Below are positions 1-11,565 of a stretch of DNA of 64,000 nt, piece after piece. Position 1 is the stretch's first letter; each line of letters opens with the position of its first letter. Source of the stretch: Desulfuromonas versatilis (lineage in GTDB: Bacteria; Desulfobacterota; Desulfuromonadia; Desulfuromonadales; NIT-T3); assembly GCF_019704135.1 (NCBI RefSeq), contig NZ_AP024355.1, positions 1,178,001 to 1,242,000 of the forward strand, given 5' to 3'. The translations under genes were made by a program, and so were the position numbers. The notes beneath the pieces were generated by a model. That model had not been told where the DNA came from. It saw nothing but the letters and a program-made list of their open reading frames with translations, and did no database searches.

Positions 1-1
1 C

Positions 2-1312
2 TCCACCGACAGCCGGACCATCAAGCCGGGCGAACTTTTTATCCCCTTGCGGGGCCCGAACTTCGACGGCCACGATTTCCTGGTCAGGGCCCTGCGCAAC
101 GGTGCAGTCGCCTGCCTCAGCGAGGAGGTCATCGCCGGGCTGCCGGTGCCCGTTATCCAGGTGGAAGACACCCTGCGGGCCCTCGGCGACCTGGCGGCGG
201 ATAAGCGGCGGGGCTTCGACGGCCCGGTCATCGCGGTAACGGGATCTTCCGGCAAGACCACCACCAAGGAGATGCTCGGGGCCATCATGAACCTGACCGG
301 GCCGGGGCTCAAGACCGAGGGGAACTTCAACAACCTGGTCGGGCTGCCGCAGACCCTGTTTCGGCTTCAGCCCGAGCACCGCTGGATGGTGCTGGAGATG
401 GGGATGAGCGCGCGGGGGGAGATTGCCCGCCTGGCCGAGATCGGCGCCCCGGATGTCGGGGTCATCACCAATGTGGCCGAGGCGCACCTGGAGACCCTGC
501 ATGGGCTCGACGGCGTGGCCCGCGCCAAGGGCGAGTTGTTCGCCGCCCTCAAGCCCGGGGGGACCGCGGTGATCAATGCCGACGATGATCGGGTGGTGCT
601 GATCCCCGTGGCCAACGGGGTGCGAAAGCTGCTGTTCGGCACGGGCGGACCCGCCGAGGTGCGGGCCACGGACATCCAGGTGAGCCGGGACCGGGTGGAT
701 TTTCGCCTGCAGTTGCCGACCGGGGAATTCTCCGTAGCGCTGCAGGTGGCCGGCCGGCACAACGTGGCCAACGCCCTGGCCGCGGCTGCCGCCGCCTTCG
801 CCATCGGCATCAGCGGAGAGCTCATCGCCCGGGGGCTGGGTCTTTTCCGTCCCAGCAAGGGACGGATGGAAACGGTGGAGCTGCGCGACGGGGTGCTGAT
901 GCTCGAGGACACCTACAACGCCAACCCGCTTGCGGTAAAGGCGGCCCTGCAGACCCTGGATGAAATGGGTGGTGAGGGGCGGCGCATCGCGGTGCTGGGG
1001 GATATGCTCGAACTGGGCGAAGCCTCCGCCAAGCTGCATTCGGAGGTCGGCATGGCCGCGGCACGGCGCGTGGACCAGCTGATCCTGCTCGGGACCATGG
1101 CGGAACATACGGCCGAAGGGGCTCGCCGCGGCGGTATGCCCGCTGAGCGGGTGCTGGTGCTGGCGAGCCACGAAGAGGCGGTCAACCGCCTGCGCGCCCT
1201 GCTGCTGCCCGGGGACCGGGTGCTGGTGAAAGGGTCGCGCGGCATGCGCATGGAGAAGATCAGCGCGGCCCTGCGTGAAACCGAAGCCTGCCTGGCGGCG
1301 GGCAACTGCTAG
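2..1312 (+). CDS. murF: MurF, UDP-MurNAc-tripeptide--D-Ala-D-Ala ligase (5' end outside window)
   Basis: Cytoplasmic ATP-dependent ligase that adds D-Ala-D-Ala to UDP-MurNAc-tripeptide, completing the pentapeptide precursor. The frame is already open at the window edge and reads STDSRTIKPGELFIPLRG, typical of the MurF N-terminal domain, so the true start lies upstream and a few tens of residues are missing. The P-loop is VTGSSGKTTTKEML, followed by EGNFNNLVGLP and the central ligase motif NVAEAHLETL. The late motif DTYNANPLA is typical of MurF. It is first in the visible dcw cluster and mraY starts 9 bp after its stop, so co-transcription is expected. The internal TTG at 47 is not the real start. 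Confidence 0.97.
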   Translation, partial: STDSRTIKPGELFIPLRGPNFDGHDFLVRALRNGAVACLSEEVIAGLPVPVIQVEDTLRALGDLAADKRRGFDGPVIAVTGSSGKTTTKEMLGAIMNLTGPGLKTEGNFNNLVGLPQTLFRLQPEHRWMVLEMGMSARGEIARLAEIGAPDVGVITNVAEAHLETLHGLDGVARAKGELFAALKPGGTAVINADDDRVVLIPVANGVRKLLFGTGGPAEVRATDIQVSRDRVDFRLQLPTGEFSVALQVAGRHNVANALAAAAAAFAIGISGELIARGLGLFRPSKGRMETVELRDGVLMLEDTYNANPLAVKAALQTLDEMGGEGRRIAVLGDMLELGEASAKLHSEVGMAAARRVDQLILLGTMAEHTAEGARRGGMPAERVLVLASHEEAVNRLRALLLPGDRVLVKGSRGMRMEKISAALRETEACLAAGNC

Positions 1313-1321
1313 GGAGCCGGG

Positions 1322-2398
1322 ATGCTTTATCACTTGCTTTATCCCCTGCATACCGAATTTTCGGTGCTGTATATTTTCCGGTTCATCACCTTCCGGACCA
1401 TTTACGCCACCATCACGGCCCTGGTAATCTCTTTTATCCTTGGGCCGTGGCTGATCAACAAGCTCTCCAGCCTGCAGATCGGGCAGAGCATTCGCAAGGT
1501 TGGGCCGGAGTCGCACTTCAAAAAGGAAGGGACGCCGACCATGGGCGGGACGCTGATCCTGCTGGCCATCGTCCTGCCGACCCTGCTCTGGGCCGACCTG
1601 ACCAACCTCTATGTCTGGCTGACCCTGTTGGTCACGGTGGGCTACGGCGCCATCGGCTTCGTGGATGACTACCGCAAGGTCAAGCTGAGGAACAGCGACG
1701 GTCTCTCGGCCCGGCAGAAGATGTTCTGGCAGCTGCTGATCGCCTTTGCGGTAGGCTTGGCGCTGTCCCTGTATCCGCCGTTCAAGACCACCCTGGCGCT
1801 GCCGTTTTTCAAGGGGGTCCTGCCGGATCTGGGGATGTTTTACATCCCCTTCGCCATGCTGGTGATCGTCGGCGCCAGCAACGCCGTCAACCTGACCGAC
1901 GGGCTGGACGGGCTGGCCATCGGCCCGATGATTATCGCATCGGGGACCTACCTGCTGTTTGCCTACGTGGCGGGCCACGCGCGGGTTTCCGAATACCTGC
2001 AGATCAGTCCGGTGCCCGGGGCCGGCGAGCTCTCGGTGCTGTGCGGGGCAATGGTCGGGGCGGGGCTGGGGTTTCTCTGGTTCAACAGCTACCCGGCCCA
2101 GGTCTTTATGGGGGATGTCGGCAGCCTCTCCCTGGGCGGCTCGCTGGGGACCATCGCGGTCATCACCAAGCAGGAAGTGGTCCTGGTGATCGTCGGCGGC
2201 ATCTTCGTGGTGGAGGCGCTTTCGGTCATTTTTCAAGTGACCTCCTTCCGGCTTTGGGGGAAGCGGATCTTCCGCATGGCGCCGATCCATCACCATTTCG
2301 AGCTCAAAGGGTGGCCGGAGCCGAAGATCATCGTGCGGTTCTGGATCATCAGCATCATCCTGGCCCTGGTGGCCCTTTCGACCCTGAAGCTGAGGTAG
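1322..2398 (+). CDS. mraY: MraY, phospho-MurNAc-pentapeptide translocase
   Basis: Integral membrane enzyme that transfers phospho-MurNAc-pentapeptide from UDP to undecaprenyl phosphate, giving lipid I. The 358 residues form about ten hydrophobic segments. Family signatures are GFVDDYRKV, the metal-binding loop [24 protein letters not shown], and the histidine motif [14 protein letters not shown]. Length matches the family. Start ATG 1322 lies 9 bp after murF, preceded by the purine-rich agggagccgg. The stop is 1 bp from the murD start, so translation of the two is probably coupled. Confidence 0.98.
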   Translation: MLYHLLYPLHTEFSVLYIFRFITFRTIYATITALVISFILGPWLINKLSSLQIGQSIRKVGPESHFKKEGTPTMGGTLILLAIVLPTLLWADLTNLYVWLTLLVTVGYGAIGFVDDYRKVKLRNSDGLSARQKMFWQLLIAFAVGLALSLYPPFKTTLALPFFKGVLPDLGMFYIPFAMLVIVGASNAVNLTDGLDGLAIGPMIIASGTYLLFAYVAGHARVSEYLQISPVPGAGELSVLCGAMVGAGLGFLWFNSYPAQVFMGDVGSLSLGGSLGTIAVITKQEVVLVIVGGIFVVEALSVIFQVTSFRLWGKRIFRMAPIHHHFELKGWPEPKIIVRFWIISIILALVALSTLKLR

Positions 2399-2399
2399 C

Positions 2400-3761
2400 A
2401 TGCGGCGCGAGTATTCGGGAAAACAGATCGTGGTGGTAGGGGCCGGGCGCACGGGGCTGGCGCTGTCGGCGTACTTCCGCGAGCGCGGCGCCGCTGTCAC
2501 CCTCTCCGACAGCCGCTCGGCCGAGCGGATCGGCGACCTGGAACCGCTGCGGCGGCTCGGCGTAGCGCTGGACCTTGGCGGCCACAGCGAGACTCTGTTC
2601 TCCTCCGCCGACCTGGTGGCAATCAGCCCCGGCGTCCCCCTGAGCGTTCCGGCGGTGGCCGCCGCGGCAGAGCGGGGGATCCCGGTGCTCGGCGAGATCG
2701 AGGTGGCCTGGGCAGAGCTCGAGGCGCCCCTGGCGGCGATCACCGGGACCAACGGCAAATCCACCACCACCAGCGTGATGGGGGAGATCTTCCAGGGCTG
2801 GGGCAAAAAGACCTTTGTCGGTGGCAACCTCGGCACCCCGCTGATCGAGGCCGCTGTTCAGGGCGACTGGCAGTGGCTGGTCGCCGAACTCTCATCCTTC
2901 CAGCTCGAGGCGATCCGGGATTTTCGCCCCCGCTATGCGCTGCTGCTCAACATCACCGAGGACCACCTCGACCGCTATCCCGACATGGCGGCCTACGTCG
3001 CGGCCAAGGCGCGGATCTTCGAGAACCAGACCGAGGCCGACGTCGCCGTGCTCAACGCCGAAGACGCGCTGGCGCTGGAAGCGGCCGCCGGCTGCCGTGC
3101 CCGCCGGGTGCTGTTCTCATCGGACAAGGCTCTGCCCGAGGGGATGGGTTACGAGGCCGGCGAGATCGTCTGGCGCTGGCAGGGCCGCGAGTGGCGCTTC
3201 GCCGTCTCGCAGCTCAAGCTCAAGGGTCTGCACAACGTGGAAAACGTCATGGCCGCCATGATTCCGCCGCTGCTCGAGGGCTGCCCCCCCGAGCTGGCCT
3301 GGCGGGCGGCCTGCGGCTTCGGCGGTCTGGCCCATCGCATGGTGCCGGTGCGCACCCTGGAGGGGGTGACCTGGTACAACGATTCCAAGGGGACCAACGT
3401 CGGCAGCGTGGTCAAGAGCCTGGCCGGGCTCTCGGCGCCGGTGACCCTGATTGCCGGCGGCAAGGACAAGGGGGGCGATTACGGTGCGCTGGCCGAGCTG
3501 GTCCGCGAGAAGGTGGCCCACCTGGTGCTGATCGGGCAGGCCGCCGAGCGAATCGCCTCGGTGCTGGGCGGGTTAACTCACACGCTGCGCTGCGCAAGCC
3601 TGCAGGAGGCGGTGCTCAAGGCGCGGGAGCTGACTCCCCCCGGCGGCGCCGTGCTGCTTTCGCCGGGCTGCAGCAGCTTCGATATGTTCACCAGCTTCGA
3701 GGAGCGCGGCGAGGTGTTTACCCGCGCGGTCCTGGCGCTCTCCGAGCAGAAGGTGGTCTGA
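2400..3761 (+). CDS. murD: MurD, UDP-MurNAc-L-Ala--D-Glu ligase
   Basis: Cytoplasmic Mur ligase that adds D-glutamate to UDP-MurNAc-L-alanine. The 453 residues show the N-terminal nucleotide-binding fold (QIVVVGAGRTGLALS), the ATP-binding loop AAITGTNGKSTTTSVMGEI, NITEDHLDRYPDM of the central domain and YNDSKGTNVGS of the C-terminal domain. Its ATG follows the mraY stop after one base and ftsW begins 3 bp after its stop. Confidence 0.97.
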   Translation: MRREYSGKQIVVVGAGRTGLALSAYFRERGAAVTLSDSRSAERIGDLEPLRRLGVALDLGGHSETLFSSADLVAISPGVPLSVPAVAAAAERGIPVLGEIEVAWAELEAPLAAITGTNGKSTTTSVMGEIFQGWGKKTFVGGNLGTPLIEAAVQGDWQWLVAELSSFQLEAIRDFRPRYALLLNITEDHLDRYPDMAAYVAAKARIFENQTEADVAVLNAEDALALEAAAGCRARRVLFSSDKALPEGMGYEAGEIVWRWQGREWRFAVSQLKLKGLHNVENVMAAMIPPLLEGCPPELAWRAACGFGGLAHRMVPVRTLEGVTWYNDSKGTNVGSVVKSLAGLSAPVTLIAGGKDKGGDYGALAELVREKVAHLVLIGQAAERIASVLGGLTHTLRCASLQEAVLKARELTPPGGAVLLSPGCSSFDMFTSFEERGEVFTRAVLALSEQKVV

Positions 3762-3764
3762 TTC

Positions 3765-4871
3765 ATGGAGCTGAGGAAGGGGTTTGACAATTCGATTCTC
3801 CTGCTGGCGGTGGTGCTCACCTGCTTCGGGGTGGTCATGGTCTACTCGTCCTCCTCGATCATGGCGGCCAAGCGCTACGCCGACGGTTTCCACTTCCTCA
3901 AGCGCCAGGGGCTCTTCGCCGTGGCGGGGATGCTGATCATGGTCGCGGCCATGCACGTCGACTACCACCGGCTGCGCAAGTTCGCGGTGCCGTTCCTGCT
4001 TTTCTGCTTCGCCCTGCTGGTGGCTGTGCTGATCCCCGGGATCGGCTCCAATGCCGGCGGCGCGTCGCGTTGGATCCGCCTGGGCGGTTTCAACGTGCAG
4101 CCTGCCGAACTGGCCAAAATCGCCCTGGTGGTCTACATGGCCCATTCGCTCTCCAAGAAGAAGGAGAAGATCAAAAGCTTCAAGCTCGGCTTCATCCCCT
4201 ACATGGTGGTGCTGGCGGCCCTGCTGGCGCTGCTGCTCAAGCAGCCGGACCTGGGCAGCGCCATGACCCTGGGTGGCGTGGCCATGGTGATGCTGCTGGT
4301 CGCCGGCGCCCGGCTCTCCTACCTGGTTTCCCTGGTGATCCTGGCCCTGCCGTTTCTCTACTTCCTGGTCATGAACGTCGACTACCGGCGCAAGCGCATC
4401 CTCGCCTTCCTCAATCCCTGGGAGGATCCCACCAACACCGGTTTTCAGATCATCCAGAGCTGGATCGCCTTCGGCACCGGCGGCCTGTTCGGCAACGGGC
4501 TGGGGGAAGGCAAGCAGAAGCTGTTCTTTCTTCCCGAGGCGCACACCGACTTTATCTTTGCCGTGGTCGGCGAGGAGCTCGGGTATGCGGGGGTGCTGGT
4601 GATCAGCGCCATGTTCCTGGTCCTGGTGATGCGCGGCATGCGCACCGCGCTGCACGCTCCCGACGATTTCGGGCGCTATCTGGCTTTCGGCCTGACCCTG
4701 CTGCTGGGCCTGGAGGCCTTTGTCAACATCGCGGTTGTCCTGGGGATGCTGCCCACCAAGGGATTGGCGCTGCCGTTTCTGTCCTACGGGGGGACCAGCC
4801 TGTTCTGTACGCTGGGGGCCGTGGGGGTGCTGCTCAACATCTCCAGCCAGGCGCCGGGGGAGGTCCGATGA
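3765..4871 (+). CDS. ftsW: FtsW, SEDS-family septal peptidoglycan glycosyltransferase
   Basis: SEDS membrane protein of the divisome that polymerises lipid II together with its class B PBP partner. The 368 residues contain about ten membrane segments and the SEDS signatures QPAELAKIALVVYMA, KQPDLGSAM and ALPFLSYGGTSLF. GFQIIQSWIAFGTGGLFGNG matches the long periplasmic loop of the family. Its placement between murD and murG is the classical FtsW position, which argues against RodA. The stop overlaps the murG start by 4 bp (ATGA). Confidence 0.96.
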   Translation: MELRKGFDNSILLLAVVLTCFGVVMVYSSSSIMAAKRYADGFHFLKRQGLFAVAGMLIMVAAMHVDYHRLRKFAVPFLLFCFALLVAVLIPGIGSNAGGASRWIRLGGFNVQPAELAKIALVVYMAHSLSKKKEKIKSFKLGFIPYMVVLAALLALLLKQPDLGSAMTLGGVAMVMLLVAGARLSYLVSLVILALPFLYFLVMNVDYRRKRILAFLNPWEDPTNTGFQIIQSWIAFGTGGLFGNGLGEGKQKLFFLPEAHTDFIFAVVGEELGYAGVLVISAMFLVLVMRGMRTALHAPDDFGRYLAFGLTLLLGLEAFVNIAVVLGMLPTKGLALPFLSYGGTSLFCTLGAVGVLLNISSQAPGEVR

Positions 4872-5950
4872 GGTTGCTGCTTGCCGGTGGCGGCACCGGC
4901 GGACACCTGTTTCCCGCTGTGGCATTGGCCCAGCGGCTGCTGGAGACCGATCCCGGCTCCGAGGTGCTTTTCGTGGGCACGCAGCGGGGGATCGAGGCGC
5001 GCACCCTGCCCGCGCTGGGGCTGCCGCTGCGGACGGTGGACATCGGCGGCTTTGTCGGCAAGGGCTGGCTGAAGCAGTTGGCGGTGGGGCCGCAGCTGGC
5101 CAAAAGCATCTGGCAGTCCCTGACCATCATCACCGGTTTCAAGCCCGATGTGGTGGTCGGCGTCGGCGGCTATGCCTCGGGGCCGGCGCTGGTGGCGGCC
5201 AAGCTCAAAGGGTTGCCGGTGCTGATTCACGAACAGAATGCCTGGCCGGGTTTGACCAACCGGCTGCTGGCCCGCTGGACGGATCGGATCTGTCTCTCCT
5301 TCAGCGAGTCCGACCGTGCCTTCCATCACGGCCGCACCGTGCTGACCGGCAACCCCCTGCGCAAGGGGATGGATGACTGTCCGCCGATTCCGGCCGCGCA
5401 GCCGCTGCTGCTGGTTTTCGGCGGCAGCCGTGGAGCGCGGGCGATCAACGACGCGATGGTGGAAACCCTGGCCCATCTCGCACCGCTCAAGGGAAAATTT
5501 GAGATCCTGCACCAGACCGGAACCGAAGACCTGGAGAGGGTTCGGGCGGGGTACCGCGAGGCGGGCTGGAATCCGGATTCGGCAGTGCCCTTCATCCAGG
5601 ACATGGCGGCGGCCTACGCCCGGGCCCACCTGGTGCTGTGCCGGGCCGGCGCCACCACCATCGCCGAACTGACCGCCTGCGGACGCCCCTCGATCCTGGT
5701 CCCCTATCCCTACGCGGCGGCCGATCATCAGACGGCCAATGCCCAGGCGCTGGCCAGCAAGGGAGCGGGACTGCTGCTGCCCCAGAGCGACCTGAACGCC
5801 GAACTGCTGGGACGAATGATCGGCGATCTGTTCCACGACCGCGAGCGCCTGCTGTCCATGGCCGGAGCGGCATTTTCTGTCGGCAAGCGTGGTGCCGCCG
5901 ACCTGATTTTGCAGGAGTGCCGCGCCATCATCAAAAAGAGCGGCTGGTAG
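4868..5950 (+). CDS. murG: MurG, lipid II synthase
   Basis: Peripheral inner-membrane GT-B glycosyltransferase that moves GlcNAc from UDP-GlcNAc to lipid I, making lipid II. The start ATG 4868 overlaps the ftsW stop and gives 360 residues, the usual size; the frame is open further upstream, but that part is not MurG-like. Signatures are the N-terminal glycine-rich loop [33 protein letters not shown], and in the UDP-GlcNAc-binding half [24 protein letters not shown] and [14 protein letters not shown]. It is followed by murC after 53 bp. Confidence 0.97.
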   Translation: MRLLLAGGGTGGHLFPAVALAQRLLETDPGSEVLFVGTQRGIEARTLPALGLPLRTVDIGGFVGKGWLKQLAVGPQLAKSIWQSLTIITGFKPDVVVGVGGYASGPALVAAKLKGLPVLIHEQNAWPGLTNRLLARWTDRICLSFSESDRAFHHGRTVLTGNPLRKGMDDCPPIPAAQPLLLVFGGSRGARAINDAMVETLAHLAPLKGKFEILHQTGTEDLERVRAGYREAGWNPDSAVPFIQDMAAAYARAHLVLCRAGATTIAELTACGRPSILVPYPYAAADHQTANAQALASKGAGLLLPQSDLNAELLGRMIGDLFHDRERLLSMAGAAFSVGKRGAADLILQECRAIIKKSGW

Positions 5951-6003
5951 ACCGGCAGGCGGAACTTGATGTACCTTTACCTTTTGGAAAAAAGCTGACG
6001 TTT

Positions 6004-7380
6004 ATGTACGGAAAAATAAGCAAAATACATTTTATCGGGATCGGCGGCATCGGCATGAGCGGCATCGCTGAAGTACTGCTCAACCTGGGTTACCAGGTCT
6101 CCGGCTCCGATTTGAAGGAATCCGAAATCACTCAGCGCCTGGCCAGCCTGGGCGGGACCATCCATTTCGGGCATCGTCCGGAAAATCTCGGCGAGGCCGA
6201 TGTGGTAGTCACCTCCACCGCGGTAAGGGCCAGCAACCCCGAAGTGCTCGAGGCCCATCGGCGGCTGATCCCGGTCATCCCCCGGGCCGAAATGCTGGCC
6301 GAACTGATGCGCATGAAATATGGCATCGCGGTGGCCGGGACCCACGGCAAGACCACCACCACCAGCATGGTCGCGACGGTCCTGTCCCACGGCGGCATCG
6401 ACCCCACTTCGGTCATCGGCGGCCGGCTCGACCTGCTCGGCTCCAACGCCAAACTGGGCCAGGGCAAGTTCCTGGTCGCCGAGGCCGACGAATCGGATGG
6501 CTCCTTCCTGCACCTGTCGCCGACCATCGCGGTGGTCACCAACATCGATGCCGACCACCTCGACTTCTACCGTGATCTGGAGCAGATCAAGGACACCTTC
6601 GTCGACTTCATCAACAAGGTCCCTTTCTACGGGCTGGCCGTGCTCTGCCTGGATGATCCGAACATCCAGGAGATCATCCCGCGGGTGAAGAAGCGCTTCA
6701 CCACTTACGGGCTATCCAGCCAGGCCGATATCCGCGCCACCGCCATCGAGCACCGCGAGGGGACCACCTCCTTCACCGTGCACCGCCGGGAGGAGACCCT
6801 GGGCCGGGTCTGTTTCCGCATGCCCGGGCGGCACAACGTGCTCAACGCCCTGGCCACGGTGGCCGTGGCCCTGGAGCTCAACCTCCCCTTTGCCACCATC
6901 GCCGAGGGTTTCAAGGACTTCGGCGGGGTGCAGCGCCGCTTTCAGGTCAAGTTCGATCAGGGCGGCATCATGGTGGTGGACGATTACGGCCATCACCCCG
7001 CGGAAATCAAGGCGACCCTGGCAGCGGCCCGCTCCGGTTGGGACCGGCGGGTGATCGCGGTGTTCCAGCCCCATCGCTACAGCCGCACCAAGGCGTTGCT
7101 GGGAGATTTCGAAACCGCCTTCTACCAGGCCGACCACCTGGTGGTCACCGACATCTACGCCGCGGGCGAGGACCCCATCGAGGGGGTGGATGCCGCTCTT
7201 CTCGCCAGCGGAATTGCCGGGCATGGCCACAAGGACGTACGGCATATCGCCGATTTCAATGCCATCGCCTCCCATCTGCTGGCGATGGTCCGGGAGGGGG
7301 ATATCGTCATCACCCTCGGCGCCGGCAACGTCTGGCAGGTCGGCGAGCAGCTGATCCGGTTGTTGAGGGAAAAGCAGTAA
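6004..7380 (+). CDS. murC: MurC, UDP-MurNAc--L-alanine ligase
   Basis: Cytoplasmic Mur ligase that adds L-alanine to UDP-MurNAc. Start ATG 6004 gives [20 protein letters not shown], the canonical N-terminal UDP-binding loop; the open frame upstream has no MurC similarity. The ATP loop is [12 protein letters not shown], followed by [21 protein letters not shown] and the C-terminal [10 protein letters not shown] and FQPHRYSRT. The 458 residues are standard length. The Shine-Dalgarno is poor, which fits translation after a longer gap from murG. murB starts 1 bp after its stop. Confidence 0.97.
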   Translation: MYGKISKIHFIGIGGIGMSGIAEVLLNLGYQVSGSDLKESEITQRLASLGGTIHFGHRPENLGEADVVVTSTAVRASNPEVLEAHRRLIPVIPRAEMLAELMRMKYGIAVAGTHGKTTTTSMVATVLSHGGIDPTSVIGGRLDLLGSNAKLGQGKFLVAEADESDGSFLHLSPTIAVVTNIDADHLDFYRDLEQIKDTFVDFINKVPFYGLAVLCLDDPNIQEIIPRVKKRFTTYGLSSQADIRATAIEHREGTTSFTVHRREETLGRVCFRMPGRHNVLNALATVAVALELNLPFATIAEGFKDFGGVQRRFQVKFDQGGIMVVDDYGHHPAEIKATLAAARSGWDRRVIAVFQPHRYSRTKALLGDFETAFYQADHLVVTDIYAAGEDPIEGVDAALLASGIAGHGHKDVRHIADFNAIASHLLAMVREGDIVITLGAGNVWQVGEQLIRLLREKQ

Positions 7381-7381
7381 C

Positions 7382-8281
7382 TTGTCGCAGACGCTCTTTG
7401 AAAGCCTGAAGCTTGCCCTGGATGGCAACCTGCTGTGCGGCGAACCCATGGCCCGCCACACCACCTGGCGGGTCGGCGGGCCTGCCGACCTGTTTCTGGC
7501 ACCCGCCGGCCGGCCTCAGCTGCTGGAGGCCCTGCGGCTGCTCGCCGCGGCAGGGGTCCCCTGGCAAGTGGTCGGTGCCGGCAGCAACCTGCTGGTCCGC
7601 GACGGTGGCATCCGTGGCGCGGTGATCCACCTGGGCCGCTTCCGCGAGCTGAGTTTTGGCCAGGCGGGCGAGGTGGTGGCCGGCGGCGGCCTGCCCCTGA
7701 TGACCCTGATCCGCCAGAGTGCCGAACGCGGCCTGGCCGGCCTGGAAGGGCTGGCCGGCATTCCCGGCACCGTCGGCGGAGGGGTGGCGATGAACGCCGG
7801 GGCCGGGGGGCAGCAGCTTTCGGACGTGGTCCGTGAGGTCGTCCTTGCCGGTCCCCGGGGCGAGGAAACCTGGGAGGCTGGAAAACTGCAGTTCGGCTAC
7901 CGGCATTCCGTCGTTCCCAGCGACCGGGTGGTGGTGGAAGCCCGGATGCAATTCCGGCCCGCCGCTCCCGCTGCCCTGGCGGAAGAGATCCGCAGCCGCC
8001 TCGCCCATCGGGGGCAGGCTCACCGGGTCGGGGGACCCAACGCCGGCTCGGTGTTCAAGAACCCGCCGGGGCACCAGGCCTGGAAGCTCATCGACCAGGC
8101 CGGTCTGCGCGGAGCGCGCGAGGGCGGAGCGCAGGTTGCGGAGCGGCATACCAATTTCATCGTCAACACCGGCGGCGCCACCGCCGGGGATATCGTCAGG
8201 CTGATGGCGCGCATTCAAACGGAAGTCAAAAGCCAGACCGGCATCGAATTGGAGCCGGAAGTGAAAATCCTCGGAGAGTAA
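7382..8281 (+). CDS. murB: MurB, UDP-N-acetylenolpyruvoylglucosamine reductase
   Basis: FAD- and NADPH-dependent reductase that forms UDP-MurNAc. The likely start is TTG 7382, one base after the murC stop and behind ttgagggaaaag. The 299 residues include GAGSNLLVRDGGIRG and GIPGTVGGGVAMNAGAGG of the FAD domain, and NAGSVFKNPPG with the proton-donor serine. The C-terminal motif LEPEVKILGE supplies the catalytic glutamate. The short form is the type II MurB. A short non-coding gap precedes ddl. Confidence 0.96.
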   Translation: MSQTLFESLKLALDGNLLCGEPMARHTTWRVGGPADLFLAPAGRPQLLEALRLLAAAGVPWQVVGAGSNLLVRDGGIRGAVIHLGRFRELSFGQAGEVVAGGGLPLMTLIRQSAERGLAGLEGLAGIPGTVGGGVAMNAGAGGQQLSDVVREVVLAGPRGEETWEAGKLQFGYRHSVVPSDRVVVEARMQFRPAAPAALAEEIRSRLAHRGQAHRVGGPNAGSVFKNPPGHQAWKLIDQAGLRGAREGGAQVAERHTNFIVNTGGATAGDIVRLMARIQTEVKSQTGIELEPEVKILGE

Positions 8282-8347
8282 AAAGAGGCAGTTTTTGTCC
8301 GGTATTTATTCTGACCCCTGGATTCTGACCACTGAATATTTGGAAAT

Positions 8348-9274
8348 ATGACCCGCAGCGAATTGAAGAAAAAACGAATCGGTGTCCTCATGGGCGGACT
8401 GTCCGCCGAGCGGGAGATTTCCCTGCGCACCGGCCGGGCGGTGCTTGGCGCCCTGCAGCAGTCCGGCTTCCAGGCGGTGGAAATCGACGCCGGCCGCAAT
8501 CTCGCGGCACGCCTGGTGGAGGAGGCGGTGGAGGTCGCCTTTATCGCCCTGCACGGGCGTTTCGGCGAGGATGGCACGGTCCAGGGCCTGCTGGAGATCC
8601 TCGGCATCCCCTACACCGGCAGCGGGGTGCTCGCCTCGAGCGTGGCCATGGACAAGGTGACCACCAAGAAGCTGCTGCTCTATCATGAGCTGCCCACCCC
8701 GGCTTTCGAAGCCTACCGGCGCGGCGAGGACCAGACCAGGCTGCTGGATCGCTGCCGGCATTTTCCCCTGGTGGTCAAGCCGGCCCGGGAGGGCTCGACC
8801 ATCGGGGTCAGCATCGTGCGCAACCCCGAAGAACTGCAGCGGGGGCTGAGCGAGGCCCTGAAATGCGATGACCTAATCCTGGTGGAGGACTTCATCCAGG
8901 GGCGGGAGGTCACGGTCAGCATCCTCAACGGCCAGGTGCTGCCCATCATCCAGGTGGTGCCCAAGGGCGGTTTCTACGACTACCAGGCCAAGTACACCGC
9001 CGGGCAGACCGAATACCTGCTGCCCGCCCCCCTTGACGGGGTGCTGTACGACCGCATCCAGCAGATGGCGCTGGCCGCCTACCGGGTGCTGGGATGTGCC
9101 GGGGCCGCAAGAGTCGATTTCATGGTGCGGGAGAAGGAGTTTTTCTGCCTCGAGGTGAACACCATCCCCGGGATGACGGAAACCAGCCTGCTGCCCAAGG
9201 CCGCAGGCCATGAGGGGATTTCATTCGCGGAGTTGGTGCTGCGCATGCTGGAAGACGCGGCCCTGGGAAAGTAG
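8348..9274 (+). CDS. ddl: D-alanine--D-alanine ligase
   Basis: ATP-grasp ligase that makes D-Ala-D-Ala, the substrate of MurF. The 308 residues are normal for DdlB. Signatures are MGGLSAEREISLRTG at the N-terminus, ALHGRFGEDGTVQGLLE, YTGSGVLASSVAMDK, VVKPAREGSTIGVS and the C-terminal metal-binding EVNTIPGMTETSLLPKAA. It is placed between murB and ftsQ, as in many dcw clusters. The 66-bp spacer before it has no clear promoter, so it is probably read from the upstream operon. Confidence 0.96.
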   Translation: MTRSELKKKRIGVLMGGLSAEREISLRTGRAVLGALQQSGFQAVEIDAGRNLAARLVEEAVEVAFIALHGRFGEDGTVQGLLEILGIPYTGSGVLASSVAMDKVTTKKLLLYHELPTPAFEAYRRGEDQTRLLDRCRHFPLVVKPAREGSTIGVSIVRNPEELQRGLSEALKCDDLILVEDFIQGREVTVSILNGQVLPIIQVVPKGGFYDYQAKYTAGQTEYLLPAPLDGVLYDRIQQMALAAYRVLGCAGAARVDFMVREKEFFCLEVNTIPGMTETSLLPKAAGHEGISFAELVLRMLEDAALGK

Positions 9275-9335
9275 CTGGAGCAAGGGGCGCTTTTAAACGG
9301 GTAGTTTCGTGGGGACGAGGGAGCGGGGATAACCG

Positions 9336-10184
9336 GTGAGGGATCTGAAAGCCCAGAGTCAGACCAAGGTCAAGGTCAAGGCAAACCGCCGCAAGCGTGA
9401 GAAAAAGCCGCGCAACTGGAAGAAGTTCTTTCATGTGCTGCTGACCGCCACGGTGCGCCTCGGATCGGTGGTTCTGCTGGTCAGCGGGGCCTTCCTGGTC
9501 GGGCAGATGCTCTTTCAGTCCGGGTATTTCAATGTGGAGCGGGTGCGGGTTTCGGGGCAAAATAAGGTGAGCGAGGAGGCGATCCTGGCCCAGTCCGACA
9601 TCGCGCTGGGGACCAACATCTTCGATCTCGACCTCGAGATGATCGGCAGCAAGATCGCCGAAAACCCCTGGATCGCCTCGGCGCAGGTTGAACGGGCTTT
9701 CCCCCGGGAGGTGCTGATTCGAGTCAGCGAGCATGAACCGAAGGCGATCGTCAATCTCGACCATCTGTATTACGTGGATGCCGAAGGCGAGGTCTTCAAG
9801 ACCCTGGTTCCTTCGGACAGCCTCGATTATCCGGTGATTACCGGAATCGACCGCAAATGGCTGCTGGAGCGCCCGGAGGAGGCGCGGCGGATGCTCGGCG
9901 ATGCCCTGGCCCTGGCCCTGGCTCTTTCAAACCGCAGCCGCTTCAACCTGGCCCAGGTCTCCGAACTGCATGTCGACGCCACCGAGGGACTGGTTCTGTA
10001 CACCCTGGTCGGGGGAATCCCGGTGCACATGGGGTTTGGCAATTTCGACATCAAACTGGATAGGCTGGAACATATATATCCTGAGCTTGCCCCCCGCCTG
10101 TTGGGGCTGAAGTACATCGATCTGAACGTGACCGACCGGGTCATTGTCAAGCTCGATCCCAGGATGGTTTCGGGCAAAGGGTAG
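9336..10184 (+). CDS. ftsQ: FtsQ/DivIB cell-division protein
   Basis: Bitopic divisome scaffold that links early and late division proteins. The start is GTG 9336, in a purine-rich context (cggggataaccg). The 282 residues have a very basic cytoplasmic N-terminus (KANRRKREKKPRNWKK), one membrane segment around residues 35-60, then a POTRA domain (FNVERVRVSGQNKVSEEAI, IFDLDLEMIGSKIAENPWI, VERAFPREVLIRVSEHEP) and the FtsQ beta domain. Both the position directly before ftsA and the architecture fit. Confidence 0.93.
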   Translation: MRDLKAQSQTKVKVKANRRKREKKPRNWKKFFHVLLTATVRLGSVVLLVSGAFLVGQMLFQSGYFNVERVRVSGQNKVSEEAILAQSDIALGTNIFDLDLEMIGSKIAENPWIASAQVERAFPREVLIRVSEHEPKAIVNLDHLYYVDAEGEVFKTLVPSDSLDYPVITGIDRKWLLERPEEARRMLGDALALALALSNRSRFNLAQVSELHVDATEGLVLYTLVGGIPVHMGFGNFDIKLDRLEHIYPELAPRLLGLKYIDLNVTDRVIVKLDPRMVSGKG

Positions 10185-10255
10185 GGCGCGACTGATTTCT
10201 GGCATTAGGCCTGTTTTCGAATAGCAACCGCTGGACAAGGGGGAAAGGAAGAACG

Positions 10256-11485
<1,230 letters not shown>

Positions 11486-11565
11486 CCGAATATTTCGACA
11501 ATGATGTCAACCCAGGCCAGGGTCGCGGAGAAGCCCTGACCGCAATCAACGGATCGGAGGGAGTC